This document shows positions 35,401 through 45,378 of a DNA stretch of 64,000 bases, one piece after another; the first letter of the stretch is position 1; every line of letters starts with the position of its first letter. The stretch is from Siderastrea siderea (taxonomy: Eukaryota; Cnidaria; Anthozoa; Scleractinia; Rhizangiidae): positions 49,920,355-49,984,354 of the forward strand of contig OZ034974.1 in the NCBI GenBank assembly GCA_964030785.1. The letters run 5' to 3'. The notes below the pieces were generated by a model. The model saw only the letters and a list, made by a program, of their open reading frames with translations, was not told the origin of the DNA and did no database searches. The position numbers and the translations under genes are program-made.

Positions 35401-38400
35401 TTCGGTCTGGGCGCCCTGTGGCTCTTTGTTCTGACAAAGAGAATGAGAATGTTGCTGCACAGCCACACCCACCAATCAATCAAGTGCAAACACACAGTTT
35501 TTGAATACCCTCAGGTAAACGTTTGAAATGATACATGTCTGCAAAAATCCCTGAGGGAGGGAGGGTTTCACTTTCTGGTCCACCGACTATATAATTATGT
35601 CGGTATATGCAACTCTGAGAGGTGACGGGCACGGGTAGGGGACTCCCATACGAAAGTGACAGGGATGCTCGTCGTCTCGCTTAGCCGGTGTAAATTGCAG
35701 TTTTTGGTCTCACTTAGGGTGTCCAGGACACAAAGCCAATATTTTTACCATACAGTTATCGCTTGGGATCGTGCGCAAAGAAATCTACATGTTAAAAAAT
35801 AAGAAATATCTATTTTATCAAAAAAGGGCATGACATTTATCCATTCCCGTTGTTCACACCTCTCAATCGTTTTCTTGGTGGTTACTGCACTTTATCATGG
35901 ACTCCTTTAGGGGTCAAATAAAGCCTGAGCCATGCCCAGATTGGTCTCCTTTTAATAGGGGTTTTTAAAACTCTAATTTTCTGTCCCTTTCATATGGGAA
36001 CTCCCCCCCCCCCCTCCCGGGGGTGAAGGGTATACTTTCTAAGCAACTGAGTCTAGGATAGGGTATGGAAATCAGAAAGTTTTGTTTTGGAATAGGGTAT
36101 CAGTTATGTCAGAAACTGATCATTTATTTTGAACAGAAGCATTTATTTAGTCTGGTCTAGAATAAGAATTGGTGTGTACTCATCACGTCTGGGATTGGGC
36201 AGGGATTTTTGGTGTCTAGTATATAATGGGGATGCCGACTTCAGCTGAAAGTGGTCTGTTACAGGGTAAGTATTTTATAGTCCCAGTACCACAGACCCAC
36301 CAAGAAATTCACAAGGGAAACTGCAAGATTTCTAAGAAACATCTCAAACATAACTTTGGGGGAGGGGGATTATTTTTCATCTTAGTAGCTGACCATCAAT
36401 TTTCCTCTGTCTTTGAGCTCTTGATGGCTGTGTTCCAATCTAAATACCAGGGTTAATGGATAATGTTCAGGAGAAGACAGATAATCCTGGATTCCGCTGA
36501 GGTGCAAACCAGAGTTGGAAACAAGTTGACCATTCAGTGTGTGTAACAAACAGCCAGCTGCCAAGAAAAAAAATGCTTTAAAAAGACCAGAGAAAACTTA
36601 CAATAAAAAGGGTTAAAAATTCTTTAAAAAGTATATGTTAACATAGGATCAAAATTTTTTTCAGGAAATGGCCTTCACATGATAGCTAGGGCATTCTGCA
36701 GTCAATTTCCAAGCCATTAAGTAACAATAAGTGTGTCAAATTACCATCTATTGTAATTATTTACCCACAGCCTGATTCCTAGCCTGAGAAAACAGCCGAT
36801 GTTTTGCGAGGTCACCACTTGAGCCCTCAGTAACGAGCGCAGAAATTCCATACTGGTGCTTTGTACTACCCAGATCTTGGTGAGTGCTTCTGATTGGTTG
36901 TGCCACGAGGGAATTTTCTTTCAACCAATCAGAAACACTACCAGGATCTGGGTAGTGCACGCCATCAGTATGGAATCTCTTCGCTTGTTACTCAGACGTC
37001 GTTTTGAGAGGGCTCAAGTGGCAACCTCGCGAAAACGTCGGCTGTTTTCTCAGGTTATCTGATTCTATCTGACCTCACATAGTAAGTTAGAGCTTCAATA
37101 TCTGCATGTGATCAAAGACTGGGGTCACGAGTTTGAGACCCCTCAATAATTGTAAAGGTCAAAGAAATGCTCTTTGTACATTAATTGCTTTGTCCACATT
37201 AAAGGGCTTACTAACACAGTGCTCAGTAGGAAATGAAAGTGTTCTTTTCAGAACTTAATGCCTATCTATACACTATAGTGCACTTTGCTGTAATTACAAC
37301 ATAGCTGACAAACAATCTACGAGGATGTGCTAGTGATACATTTGAGACATTGGGGTTTGCGGTGTTGCTCATTTTTGTGTGCGGTACTTCGGTGAGTAAA
37401 ATCCCACCTTGCAGTATTGCGGTGGTCTCAAACCCTACGGTGTGAGATGTTTGTGTATTTAAAACTACGGTGTTCAATGGAAAGAAATTATTTGTGGTGT
37501 TGCAGTTTCTTGTTTGCCCTAGTCAGAACTAAATTTAACAGAACTAAATTTTAAATTTAGCTTCTATATCTTCGTACATACTTTTGTGACCTTTTGTTAA
37601 AACCGCATTTAATTTGTAACAAAACATATAGTCAAATACTGTCTAGTTAACCTTTAACTTAATGCTAGCTGCCAATCTCAAGCCATTTTCATTTGTAAGT
37701 AGCTTGACGTCTGCAACTCGGACTATCGGCCATCTCGAGTTTTCACAGTTTGAGTAAAGACCAGTAAACGTGTGGTGAAGATACGTAACAATGTGGGGCT
37801 ATAAATGATCTTAATGAAGATGCCAGCTATGACATCTGTAATCCGTAATCAATATTATTGTGTTGCTTTTTCCTATGATGAGGGAAAAGATGGTGAAAAC
37901 TACTTAGATATAATAACTTTAGACGCTGGGACGGCAGGAAGGAAAAATGCCTTTCAAAGCTGTAGAGAGAAATTATCCATTTGGTTTAAAGTTTCTAACA
38001 TGCTACTATTCTCTATATCTGCATAACTTAAATGAGATCGCAGTGTTGGTATTTCATCAACTTTTCTTGCAGTGATGCGGTATTTGAGTATTTTTTGCAG
38101 TTTTGCAGTATAATACCACAAGAGTGGGGGGGGGGGACAGGGGGGTTTAAACCTCCCGCTTCCCGTACCCTGTAATCCCGGTTCCCGCCCTGTATTTTTG
38201 GCGCCCGCCCCTTGCATTTTTTCGATTGCAAAATATTGCACAATGTTGTGTAATTTTTCCCTTTTTCTCCCGCTTCCTGCCACGTTGGGAATCCCACTTC
38301 CCGCCCCCTCTTCTCCCGCCTCCCATACACCTCCCGCCCCCTTTCCTCCCGGCCTCCCGCCCCCCTGCCCCCCCCACACAAGATGCCCCCCGATGTTCTC

Positions 38401-38984
38401 CCTCCCCAGTACTCACAACTGTTGTGCAATGGCATAAAAACATATCATAGGATTTCGAAACATTACTTCAATTAAGACCCTATGACATTCATATAGCCAG
38501 AGACAATGCTAAATGTGAGTGGTAAACGACTTTCCAATGACGCAAGCAATCTAATGGTACAAGCCTAAATTATAATTTATTGTTTTTATAACTATTTATT
38601 TATATAACTATCATTATTATTATTATTTTTCTATTATTATTATTTACTATAGTTGTAAGCAAAAGATAAATCGGCCCATACAGAGTGCTTAAATTCTCTG
38701 ATTTCTTCCAATTGTTTAATTTGGACAAGGGCCATGGCCAGATCAGAGATGGTAACCATGCATGGAGTTCTGATTTCACTGCATGACACTTGATTGTGTT
38801 GATTGTGGGGTTACGGGACTCTGTGACTCTGTAATTCCAACAACCGCTTATAATAATGCCGAACTATACCTGGAATGCAGTCACTATTTCCTCTTGATGG
38901 GTGATAAACAAAATGACCATTCTTTTCCTTGAGTGAAAAGTCAATTTCCTCTTTCCTTGAGATGATTTTCTTGAACTCTTCCAT
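26415..38984 (-). CDS. START domain - GOLD domain fusion protein (putative lipid-binding/trafficking)
   Basis: Twelve minus-strand exons: 38870-38984, 36394-36557 (or 36448-36557), 34748-34959, 34064-34172 (or 34064-34129), 33401-33509, 32026-32225, 30804-30923, 29468-29578, 28447-28495, 28231-28345, 26973-27057 and 26415-26522, about 498 residues. The middle reads as a START domain: VRG-like LIRGTTRVKA, FPSGYKAPEVPFYAIKWAVM, WLEYGDII, LESHKLVRAEISYTGYVFK, then VTYVIQANPNGWIPKWAVN at its C-terminal helix. The last 100 residues read as a GOLD domain like that of SEC14L proteins: IPHGQRHTVHIQVTEPNS, NHHDIG, KRFNSHIEPVTGK, DPGEYSLVFDNHYSWFRSK. START domains bind single lipids or sterols; GOLD domains mediate protein contacts in Golgi and vesicle traffic. 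The first 95 residues are unassigned. Exon 3 to 4 is in frame only with the acceptor at 34173-34174, which adds a hydrophobic stretch unlike START; the acceptor giving the better protein breaks frame by one base. Confidence 0.85.
27521..27716. repeat. MITE family A copy
   Basis: TTTAACCCTTTAACCCCTAAG to GGGGCTTAAAGGGTTAA, in START-GOLD intron 10, adjacent to the donor-bearing minisatellite. Confidence 0.8.
27737..28259 (-). repeat. 66-67 bp minisatellite made of an exon end plus its 5' splice site
   Basis: Eight units, with the CCAATAT mark at 27766, 27832, 27898, 27964, 28030, 28097, 28164 and 28231. The eighth is the real end of START-GOLD exon 10. Read on the minus strand, each unit has TTTTGTTCAAATCACCATGA, then ATATTGG|GTAGGTAAGG, then a purine block with at least four G runs. 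The exon boundary is at 28231, so seven copies of the last roughly 29 exon bases and the donor lie inside the following intron. Only the unit at 27964 has a changed donor (GTGGGT); the unit at 28030 is changed further downstream but keeps GTAGGT. The G runs could form RNA quadruplexes. The long plus-strand reading frame over the array is a by-product. Confidence 0.9.
28988..29201. repeat. MITE family A copy
   Basis: TTAACCCCTTAAGCC to GGGGCTTAATGGGTTA, in START-GOLD intron 8. Confidence 0.75.
29313..29354. repeat. Perfect 42-bp palindrome (20-bp arms, 2-base centre)
   Basis: CCAAAGATGTCTGATGAATT is followed by GT and then its exact reverse complement. It lies in START-GOLD intron 8. No coding or RNA-family meaning is recognised. 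Confidence 0.9.
29440..29475 (-). promoter_or_regulatory. Duplicated 5' splice site of START-GOLD exon 8
   Basis: The last bases of exon 8, AAAAAGATCATAGAG|GTATAA, are followed 24 bp later by AAAAAGATCACAGAG|GTATAA. The first donor keeps the frame. The second would add eight codons including an in-frame TAA. Confidence 0.7.
30598..30780. repeat. Repeat family B copy in START-GOLD intron 7
   Basis: TGTTCCAGAAAATATCAACA to GGATATTTTCTGGAACAACA. It ends about 24 bp before exon 7. Confidence 0.75.
31262..31475. repeat. GGGAAG-rich dispersed repeat, copy 1 of 3
   Basis: Purine-rich GGAAGCAGGAATCC-type units around a core with ACATTGTGTAGCATTT and GGCAGGAGCCAACAGAAAAA. Related stretches lie at about 33165-33365 and, inverted, at 38125-38400. 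Confidence 0.6.
31478..31992. repeat. MITE family A copy split by a hAT-type MITE
   Basis: The left half runs to about 31573 and the right half from about 31884; joined, they match the other family A copies. The insertion is listed separately. Confidence 0.8.
31582..31883. mobile_element. Nested hAT-type MITE
   Basis: Ends AGGGCTTCTGATA and TATCAGAAGGCCT, flanked by GCCTTGGC (31574-31581) and GCCTTGGT (31884-31891), an 8-bp target duplication with one difference. Copies of family A without the insertion read CCTTGGTGATC at this place, which confirms the insertion point. Confidence 0.8.
32320..32465. repeat. About 20-bp tandem repeat, TTCACATGCATNACAAAAAT
   Basis: Roughly seven imperfect units with the core TCACATGCAT in START-GOLD intron 5; scattered half-units continue to about 32570. 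Confidence 0.8.
32939..33152. repeat. MITE family A copy
   Basis: TTAACCCTTTAAGCTC to GGGCTTCAAGGGTTAA, in START-GOLD intron 5. Confidence 0.8.
33165..33365. repeat. GGGAAG-rich dispersed repeat, copy 2 of 3
   Basis: Shares GGCAGGAAGCAGGATT and GGGAGCCAACAAAAACAGGG with the copy at 31262. It ends about 35 bp from START-GOLD exon 5. Confidence 0.6.
33555..33888. repeat. Partial copy of the CAGTCGAAGCTC MITE
   Basis: Shares GAGAATGGGCTCTC, AAGCAACCATGTGA and GTGGTCNCTTACAAG with 13629-14115 and ends AGGAGTGCTTCAACTGTAG. The left terminus is missing. Confidence 0.6.
35015..35150. repeat. MITE with ATGTTGTAGTTCAATTTTAT arms
   Basis: The left arm TTGTAGTTCAATTTTATC faces GATAAAACTAAACTACAA at the right, and TTGGTTCAATTTTTA faces TAAAAATTGAACCAA. 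A relative is at about 44950-45070. Confidence 0.7.
36781..37055. mobile_element. MITE with about 45-bp inverted ends
   Basis: CCTGAGAAAACAGCCGATGT at the left faces ACGTCGGCTGTTTTCTCAGG at the right; pairing continues through GAGGTCACCACTTGAGCCCTC and CCATACTG. It lies in START-GOLD intron 1. No exact target duplication was found. Confidence 0.8.
38125..38400. repeat. C-rich dispersed repeat (inverted copy 3 of 3)
   Basis: CCCGCTTCCCGTACCC-type units around AATATTGCACAATGTTGTGT. The several long reading frames here on both strands come from this biased composition. Confidence 0.6.
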
Positions 38985-40560
38985 CTTAAATGTTAAAAAG
39001 CAGAGACCTTTAATTTCACATTCGCCTCATATTTCATTTTTATCCAACTGTTCAACGTTCTGATTTTCTCGAGCTCATGATGAAACATGGCGGCCATCTT
39101 GTGATCCCGAGGAGTGGTCCCGAGGGGCTCGAGGGGCTCACAAGAGCCAACAGAAAGGAATGTCTCGAGGAGTGGACTATGGAATACGGACTATGGACTA
39201 GGTTCAAAAGAAGGGCTCCTGTGTCAATATTGAGGTACTCAATTATTCCTTTTTTTTTCCTTTTTCACAAAGGAATAAAGGTTTTCTTTGGCGGTCGTTT
39301 TCCCAGATTATTTTCAGTGTCGTAACTTGCAAATTTCAGCGGCCATCCGCTATGTACACAAAATCACTTGCGTTTTTGTTTCTATAAATCGACAAAGAAG
39401 CTTTACTTTTTTATCTAATTAATTAAGTTTATAGTCTATAATGCCTCCAAATAAAAAGAAATGCTGGGCGGTGATTTAGCAAATATTTAAGAGGTGACTC
39501 CATGGGAACTCTATTCAGGGTAAGATTTCAATCGAGATCGGTCATTTAATATTTAAATTTAAGACTTGGAGATCTCGGCTGGAGAAACAAAAATTATTTT
39601 AAATACCCTCTGTATTTCGATGTATTTTCACAGAAGTCTTCCCGAATCATAGGGAAAAATCAAAACATTGTCATGACTAGATAAAATTCGTCAGTAGTAA
39701 TTAGTGTTGCCTCCGTAGCTCAGGGGTTAGAGCACTGGTCTTGTAAACCAGGGGTCGAGAGTTCAAATCTCTCCGGGGGCTGAAAAAATTTTTTTCTCCC
39801 TTTTTCCTTTTTCTTTTTTTTTTCCCTCTTTCTTCTTCTTTTTTCGTGTATTTTCCTTATATTACAAGATTTTTATAGGTTTTCACGAACGTGTTTACAA
39901 CCCAATGAACATCAAATATGAATCTTCAGATAACATCCGGAAATAAGGTACGTTCGTATATGGCAATAGATAGATAGATAGATTTATTTATACTCGAAAT
40001 TATGGAGCTTATTAGGTTCCTAGCTTAGATAGCTAATGAATCGAGTAAAATAAATAAAATACAATACTAAAAAAAAAAATGTTTGCAGTGAAGCTCGGAG
40101 ATAATAAAATATATATATATATAAATATAAAGTTAATTAATTGATGGCATTATAAAGTTCACTAGTTCAATCTTCGGAGAAGACCCGGAAGCTAGGCTTC
40201 TCGTCGTCGTAGCCTTCGGATGGTTTTGCAGAAAAATATCCGTGCGGCTCGAACGGAAAATCGGCGAAACGCAGCCATGTTTTGCTTCGTAAGAACGACT
40301 AAACGACTACACATAGCCGTGTTGTATCAAAGCCAGTCGGTAAGCGAGCGAGGTTGGACGAAGTGGGGTCTTGTATAGATCCCTGCGTCCTTCACTCAGC
40401 TCACCCCCTTTCCGTCGTAGATTCGATCCCGTGGGATATAAACGTGGCAGAATCTTTCTGGGCGGGAAAAATGGGCGGGAAGTGTAACTGGCACGACGAC
40501 AAAGCGCCTTGGTAGCCGTTAACAATGTCACGTGATGTGCAAATTTCGGCGGGAATTCGT
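38985..40560. other. Intergenic region between divergent START-GOLD and RAD21
   Basis: It contains the START-GOLD upstream region, with an ATGGCGGCCATCTTG block at about 39088-39103 that resembles YY1-type motifs, then a tRNA gene (listed), a (GATA)n microsatellite at about 39967-39983, A-runs and an (AT)n run near 40111. No other gene is recognised. Confidence 0.6.
39709..39781 (+). tRNA. tRNA-Thr (anticodon UGU)
   Basis: The 73-base gene folds as a full cloverleaf. The acceptor stem GCCTCCG pairs with CGGGGGC (one G-U), the D arm is TAGCTCAGGGGTTAGAGCA, the anticodon stem CTGGT/ACCAG encloses CTTGTAA with anticodon TGT at 39742-39744, and the T arm is GAGAG TTCAAAT CTCTC. Box A and box B are intact. 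A T-run from about 39788 can serve as the RNA polymerase III terminator. The CCA end is not encoded, as usual in eukaryotes, and there is no intron. Confidence 0.95.
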
Positions 40561-40574
40561 TGATCATTCGAATG

Positions 40575-40655
40575 CAGGCTGCCATTTTGAATTGTAATAA
40601 GGAGGAAAAGCACGATTTTATGGTTCTTTTTCAAAGATATTTTAGCCCAAAACTG
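40575..40655 (+). promoter_or_regulatory. Probable RAD21 promoter-proximal 5' UTR exon
   Basis: The coding exon of RAD21 is preceded by an acceptor at 45341-45342 with untranslated bases 45343-45378, so a leader exon must lie upstream. The best candidate ends AAAACTG|GTAAGT at 40655 and holds a GCTGCCATTTTG block (reverse CAAAATGGCAGC, YY1-like) at about 40577. This would give a 4.7-kb first intron. Inferred only. Confidence 0.5.
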
Positions 40656-41880
40656 GTAAGTTTTAAACAAAAATGTTTGTAGCATTCAGTTGCGTATTCG
40701 TTTGTCATATATTTGCAGACTTGGTGCCTCTTTCGCCGTTTCAAATTTACGCGCTTACAACAAAAGTAACACAATACTGGTTGTAGCTTTATAGCGTCGT
40801 TTTCTTCGCTTCATGTGCTCTTGATAAATACTGACTTGGGCCGTTTGCAATCCTTTATCACAGTCCTCGTTTGGTTCCTTTTTTGTTGGACTCTGTTGCA
40901 ATCGGTGTTGAAGCCGGTTGAAGCTTTTTAATCGTTGCAACTAGCGACGTTTAGTCAAGACAAAAATGAAACTTGTAGCCTCTAAATTTGGCTTGTGATA
41001 TCTCGTTTATCGCTCCTTCTTACCAAAAATCAAATTCGCCAAAGAGTTCCCTGAGCTAAAAGGCTCTAATTCTGTCGTGGAACGTTTTCCCTATGCTACG
41101 GAAACAGTGTTTCTTTTGGTCAACGTGAAAAGCGGTCAACGACTCTAAAACAGCAAATAGATTTGTTCGTGACAAATGACAGATTTGAAATGTACCGCTT
41201 CTCCATGTAAGCTTAAATGGTTAATTTTCCCTTTTTACGTTAAGCTTATTACTTCTCAGAATTAGCTAAGTAAGGTTCTTAAGTCCTGTATAGGTTATTT
41301 TGTAAAAGAGTGGTTGTTTGGTTATGGGTAGACCAAGTTATTATTTCTGCACGCTCAACATGAAATCGAAAGTTTGATATTTTAGTTGTTTATAAGCTGT
41401 TTCTCAGCTTTAGATAACTAACTTGCCTTTCGATTAAGAAAAGAGTTTAACACTAGATTAGTGAAATAAAATATGTGTTTGTACTTGTAGAACTGCTAGA
41501 GTCTGCTGCCCTTCCCACACAAACTAGTTACAATTTTCTTTCAAGTTTGTGCATGTTCAGAAACATGTTTGTGTTTGTGCATGTTCAGGTTTGTGACAAG
41601 CAGGCAGGCATAGTGACAAAATACAAATTTTAAATTTCTCAGACATTTTCAAGAACCTTTTTCACAAGTTGAGTTGTGGCCATTGAGTGCTACAAATAGG
41701 AAAAGAAAATTGAGATGAAAAATGCCTTTTGGTCATCAAGTGTAACAGCATTGATATGACAAAGGAGAATTACTTTCTCTACACCTTGGCCCTTGGTCTT
41801 CCCTTTTTTGAAAGGATTCAGTGAAGTTTGTTTTCATCAAAGGCAACTAGCTAAACAATTTGTCCCTGTTAATTATTTTT

Positions 41881-43644
41881 GGCCGTTGACAAAATCTGGA
41901 TCGGACCGGATTAGATCAGACTGACAAAACCTGTATCGGATCGGACCGAACCAGACTCACAAAACCTGGATCGGCTCGAATTCCCATATCTGCTCATTAA
42001 AGGTAGGCGCATTTCAAACTCCCATTAAAAATGGTCAAGTGATATCTCTCAGGATCAAGATGACAAAGAGAGGTCAGGCTTTTTCCTTCACCATCCTGTG
42101 GTCAAGACTTACTGTTTGTTGTTATGCATTTTAACTACTTCATTAAATGATTACTTCTTTCTAGAGGGAGAGATCCAAGCGGAAAGACAAAGAGGAATAG
42201 AGCCTAATAATCTTGTCTTTGCCGTCCTTTACTTAAAATTTTAGTTATTAATGAATCAACTTGTAAACATGACAATACTCGATGATGTGGCATTTATACA
42301 CAATAACATCTGCAGAAACTGGTCACATGACTGAACGATTTACCCCTTCCAAAAATCAGTGTCAAAAATACGATTAGTAGGGACAAAACTGTTTCAGTTT
42401 GAGACCCTGTTTTGTCATGTAACAACTAATGAAATTTTGCATATGAACTGTGTGTTTTCTTTGGTTTATGCTAAATCACATTGTTGAAATGAACCAGAAA
42501 AAGGTTAAATTATTATTTTATAAAATGTGGATGGATATCTGTGTTCACTGTAACGTCTTTGAAACATTTTGCATGCAAAAGCTTGTCCCGGGAAGCTTGC
42601 AAAGCTTTATAATTTGATTAGACACTTTAATTGTGAATATCGAAATGAAGCTACATGTATAATGCTCCTGAATGAACACGGTTGTCGCTTGAAAAGAAAC
42701 TTCGAGTATACTGTCATTACTTGAAAGGGATTTTTCAGAAGACCTGAAACAAAATCAATTATTAAACGTACATTAATGTAAGAAAGGAAATGGATAATTT
42801 TCTTATACTACAGTGATAGCTTGCATTGTTAAATAGGTCTAAAGTAACTACTGTTCTATACTTATTACCTCAGTAGATCACATTTTTTCAGTTTTGATAA
42901 GATGACATCAAACCTTCTGCTCAAACTTAACACAATTTTCATCATGCAGGCTTACCGCAAACACTGTACCATCGTGTGAATCAGGCTATCGTAATTGTCA
43001 GCGCAGATCTAATATTCCACCATTCTAGAATCTGGATAAAAAACAGAGGCAGGTATCCTCGTTATACGGCTATTTTAAGAGCTTTATGTTCCGTTTTATT
43101 ACCCTTTGTGAGGTAGCTGTGGTTATATTCTAAACACCTGGTAATGAAAAAGAATAAAGAATGAGAAAGACGCGAATTATATTGATATCCTTGTTACTTT
43201 AAGCTCAATTCGGTACTGACTTAATTGTACATGCTTTGGCACACGCTTTCAGTACCTTTCCTCTTCGGAAATCTGCTTAGATCTCTCCCTCTAGAAAAAA
43301 AATTCTTTTCATGAGGTAGTTAACAGAGTGTAAACCCACAACAATAAACAAAAGTCTTCACGACAGAATAGAGAAGAAAAAGCAAAAACTGTGCAATGAC
43401 AATCACTTTCTTGATCTCTCTTTGTCATCTTGATCCAGAGATACCACCTGACCATTTTTAGTGGGAAAATTTGAAATACACCTACTTTCAATGAGTAGAT
43501 GTAGGTTTCTTAAATAGAATTCGAGCCGATCCAGGTTTTGTGAGTCTGGTCCGATACAATCCAGGTTTTGTCAGTCCGATCCAGTCCCATCCAGTCCCAT
43601 CCAATCCGGTCCAATCCGGTCCAATCCTGGTTTTGTCAACGGCC
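41881..43644. mobile_element. Non-autonomous Mutator-like element with exact 9-bp target duplication
   Basis: GGCCGTTGACAAAATC at the left faces GTTTTGTCAACGGCC at the right, each flanked by ATTATTTTT (41872-41880 and 43645-43653). The inverted ends are long, roughly 200 bp: TCGGCTCGAATTC faces GAATTCGAGCCGA, and GATCAAGATGACAAAGAGAG faces CTCTCTTTGTCATCTTGATC further in. AAAACCTGGATCGG-type motifs repeat in each end. The interior has no long open frame, so the transposase is missing. It sits in the inferred first intron of RAD21. Confidence 0.88.
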
Positions 43645-43659
43645 ATTATTTTTAATTCA

Positions 43660-45342
43660 CAGTCATTAACACTGTGTATTTCTCCTCAGTACAGTGTATT
43701 TAGTTGGTTTGACTTGTTTCTTTTGGGGTCTTAAATTATCTAGACCCTTGCTTATCCAGTCTATTCCCACGAGTTCCAGCAAAACTCAACTTTATGTGTA
43801 GCAGCAGTATACGATACATGCGAACTTTTTCTGAGTCAAATGCATGAGTTTTTTACATGTATGGTCCTTAAAGTGCGAGTACTTCCAAAGATTAGTTCAC
43901 AAGTTTCAGAGATGTCTACAAACAATTTAAACAGATAAAAGGCCCAAATGTGGTTCAAATGCAAGTTGTGGTGCACATGAAGAGTTCATAAGACTGCTAT
44001 CGTGATTTAAGAACTTTCTTATTACTCAAATTGAATGCCTTTGGGCAAAAATGTCCTTTATTAGTGTTTTTCCAGGGCAAAAATACGTCTCAAAATAATC
44101 AGGTTTTGGTTGGGCAATAGGGTGCCTCCCAGTTAAACCTAAAACAGGTAGTGTTTTCACAAGAAAGTTTGAGTTTGGCTGCAAAAAGGCTAATTTTTAA
44201 GGAAAAATTACCAAAAAGTCACAAACTGTTTCTTTCTGGAGCCTATCAGTAAGAGTGACTGTTTGCAAAGCAGTTTATCTTAAGCCTGCTAGCATAGATT
44301 AACAGGTTGGACCTGAGAAATAGGTGTGAATGGTAGTGTGAATGTTTTAGACCCACTGGCATGAGAATTGTGTAGTTTGACAGGTACACTGTGTAATGCA
44401 CCTATCAATGTTCAGCCAGAGTGGGGGCCTCAGGCAGATGTAATACATTTTACCTCTTTTCCATCCCCATCCTCGGACCTGTATAAATCCAATATGTGTT
44501 GGAAAGGGAATTAAAACACCCAAAATGAGGGATCTCGCTCCAGGAAGGGGATTTTGTTCAAAAATTCTTCAAAAAAAAAAGTTAAATCTCCCCCTGCCCC
44601 CTTCCCCCACTGACCATTAGCTTAAATATTGATAGGTGCATAACATGTGCATGCAAAAAATGGAAGTGAATGTTCCATTCAATATTTGTTGCTTGGCAAA
44701 TACATACCTTATTTGAAAACGATTGTAATCCTGGGTTACTGTAATCTTGCAACAAAGCAGCCATGTCTTGGCCTTGGGTGTTGTCTGTAAGATGCTGGAA
44801 GTTTTGCTACTTGAGGATACCACAGGCACCCGAAGCTTGGGGTGCCTGTGAGGATACCAGCCTTGGAAGAGCAGAGGCTGCAGTGACCTTATGCAGTACA
44901 GCAACCTGTGGGGATCCAAGTCATGCCATGTCTACTGCACTAAGCAGTGGAAATGTTGTGGTTCAATTTTGTCCTTGGTTTAATTTTTATTCTCCTTTGT
45001 TTTAAGCTCATTATCACACATTACCATACACAAAATCAAAGGAAAATAAAAATTGAACCACAACAGATATACTTCAATGTGGTATCAACTGAGGTGTTCT
45101 GAGGTAAAACTAGCCACTATAAAGAGATGGAATGTCAGCTTTTGAATCTCTTTATCATGGCCGATTAACCTTACATAAATTCAGTTGGTATCTATTACGT
45201 GTTTCACTTCCTTCCTTATGCAGCAGCACAGCTCCCACAGAAACTAATCCCTTTTACCCTTCATCATGAACACAGGACATGCCATAAATAAACTAATTTT
45301 CCCCTTTGGCTAAAAAGCATGTTTTTTTCTCCTTCCTTTCAG
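43660..45342. other. Rest of the inferred RAD21 leader intron
   Basis: No exon is recognised. It holds a short hairpin ACAGGCACCC/GGGTGCCTGT at about 44830-44858 and a relative of the 35015 MITE at about 44950-45070 (GTGGTTCAATTTTGTCC against AAAATTGAACCAC). Confidence 0.5.
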
Positions 45343-45378
45343 GTAGAAGATAACTTGTAGCACTTTTTAACCAACACC

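Noticed and set aside
38028..38443. Overlapping long frames on both strands
   Set aside because: Produced by the C-rich repeat; residue composition is only Gly/Arg or Pro runs and there are no matching splice sites.
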